Positions 20,151 through 20,224 of a stretch of DNA of 20,224 nt are shown one piece after another (position 1 is the first letter of the stretch; each line of letters begins with the position of its first letter). The stretch is taken from assembly GCA_009602725.1 (NCBI GenBank), contig WELB01000125.1:94160-114383 (forward strand). Direction: 5' to 3'. This DNA comes from Spirogloea muscicola. Lineage: Eukaryota > Streptophyta > Zygnematophyceae > Spirogloeales > Spirogloeaceae. The position numbers were made by a program, and so were the translations under genes. The notes under the pieces are model-generated. The model did no database searches, was not told the origin of the DNA, and worked only from the letters and a program-made list of their open reading frames with translations.

Positions 20151-20224
20151 CCCTCCTTCTGTCTCTCTCTGTCCCATCTCTCTCTGTCTTTCGCATCCTT
20201 ATCTTTTTTTTGGTCACTCTACCT
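19934..20224. other. 5' flank of the PPR gene
   Basis: GC-rich sequence directly upstream of the PPR ATG, then a CT microsatellite and a pyrimidine-rich end. A minus frame crossing the CT tract reads as alternating Arg/Glu and is a repeat artefact. This is probably the promoter and 5' untranslated region. Confidence 0.5.
20099..20144. repeat. CT dinucleotide microsatellite
   Basis: About 23 CT units (GA on minus) roughly 170 bp upstream of the PPR ATG, with further imperfect CT/TCTG runs after it. GA/CT repeats near promoters are common in plant-lineage genomes. Confidence 0.9.

Noticed and set aside
19968-20177. Minus-strand frame with Arg/Glu alternation
   Set aside because: It is a translation of the CT/GA microsatellite upstream of the PPR gene.
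1-20224. Bacterial operon, CRISPR array, tRNA or rRNA gene, or viral insertion
   Set aside because: No direct-repeat spacer array, no recognised cloverleaf or rRNA core, and no viral or bacterial gene cluster was seen. All three assembled genes are intron-rich and eukaryotic.

Overview
The window is nuclear DNA from a plant-lineage eukaryote, most likely a green alga. Three genes could be assembled exon by exon. They have 11, 14 and 10 exons separated by GT-AG introns, and in all three the exon phases and total lengths close on multiples of three. The lineage call rests on an organelle-type P-class pentatricopeptide repeat (PPR) protein, a Uup-like ABC-F protein with a transit-peptide-like N-terminus, GC-rich coding exons and plant-type telo-box motifs (TTTAGGG). 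Genus and species cannot be read from the sequence.

Layout: (1) 1-897, plus strand, is the 3' end of a gene for a cysteine-containing protein I do not recognise; its last intron holds a perfect 17-bp hairpin. (2) 1532-5246, minus strand, is a complete 551-residue RING-IBR-RING E3 ubiquitin ligase of the RNF216/TRIAD3 type, convergent with gene 1. (3) 5247-8031 is a 2.8-kb divergent spacer with a long CCG tract, degenerate repeats and a few doubtful short ORFs. (4) 8032-13589, plus strand, is a complete ABC-F ATPase (724 residues if the ambiguous base at 8212 is taken as an extra base). (5) 13590-15210 is a convergent 3' spacer with no convincing gene. (6) 15211-19933, minus strand, is a 653-residue P-class PPR protein with 13 full repeats. 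(7) 19934-20224 is 5' flank with a CT microsatellite.

The genes do not form a pathway or operon. ABC-F proteins act on the ribosome, PPR proteins act on organelle RNA, and the RBR ligase belongs to cytosolic or nuclear protein turnover. I see no bacterial, viral, CRISPR or complete mobile element, and no clearly new system. The points most worth checking are the N that breaks the ABC-F frame, a GC-AG intron two codons after the ligase catalytic cysteine, intron positions that recur within PPR repeats, the perfect intronic hairpin, and the unrecognised Cys protein.
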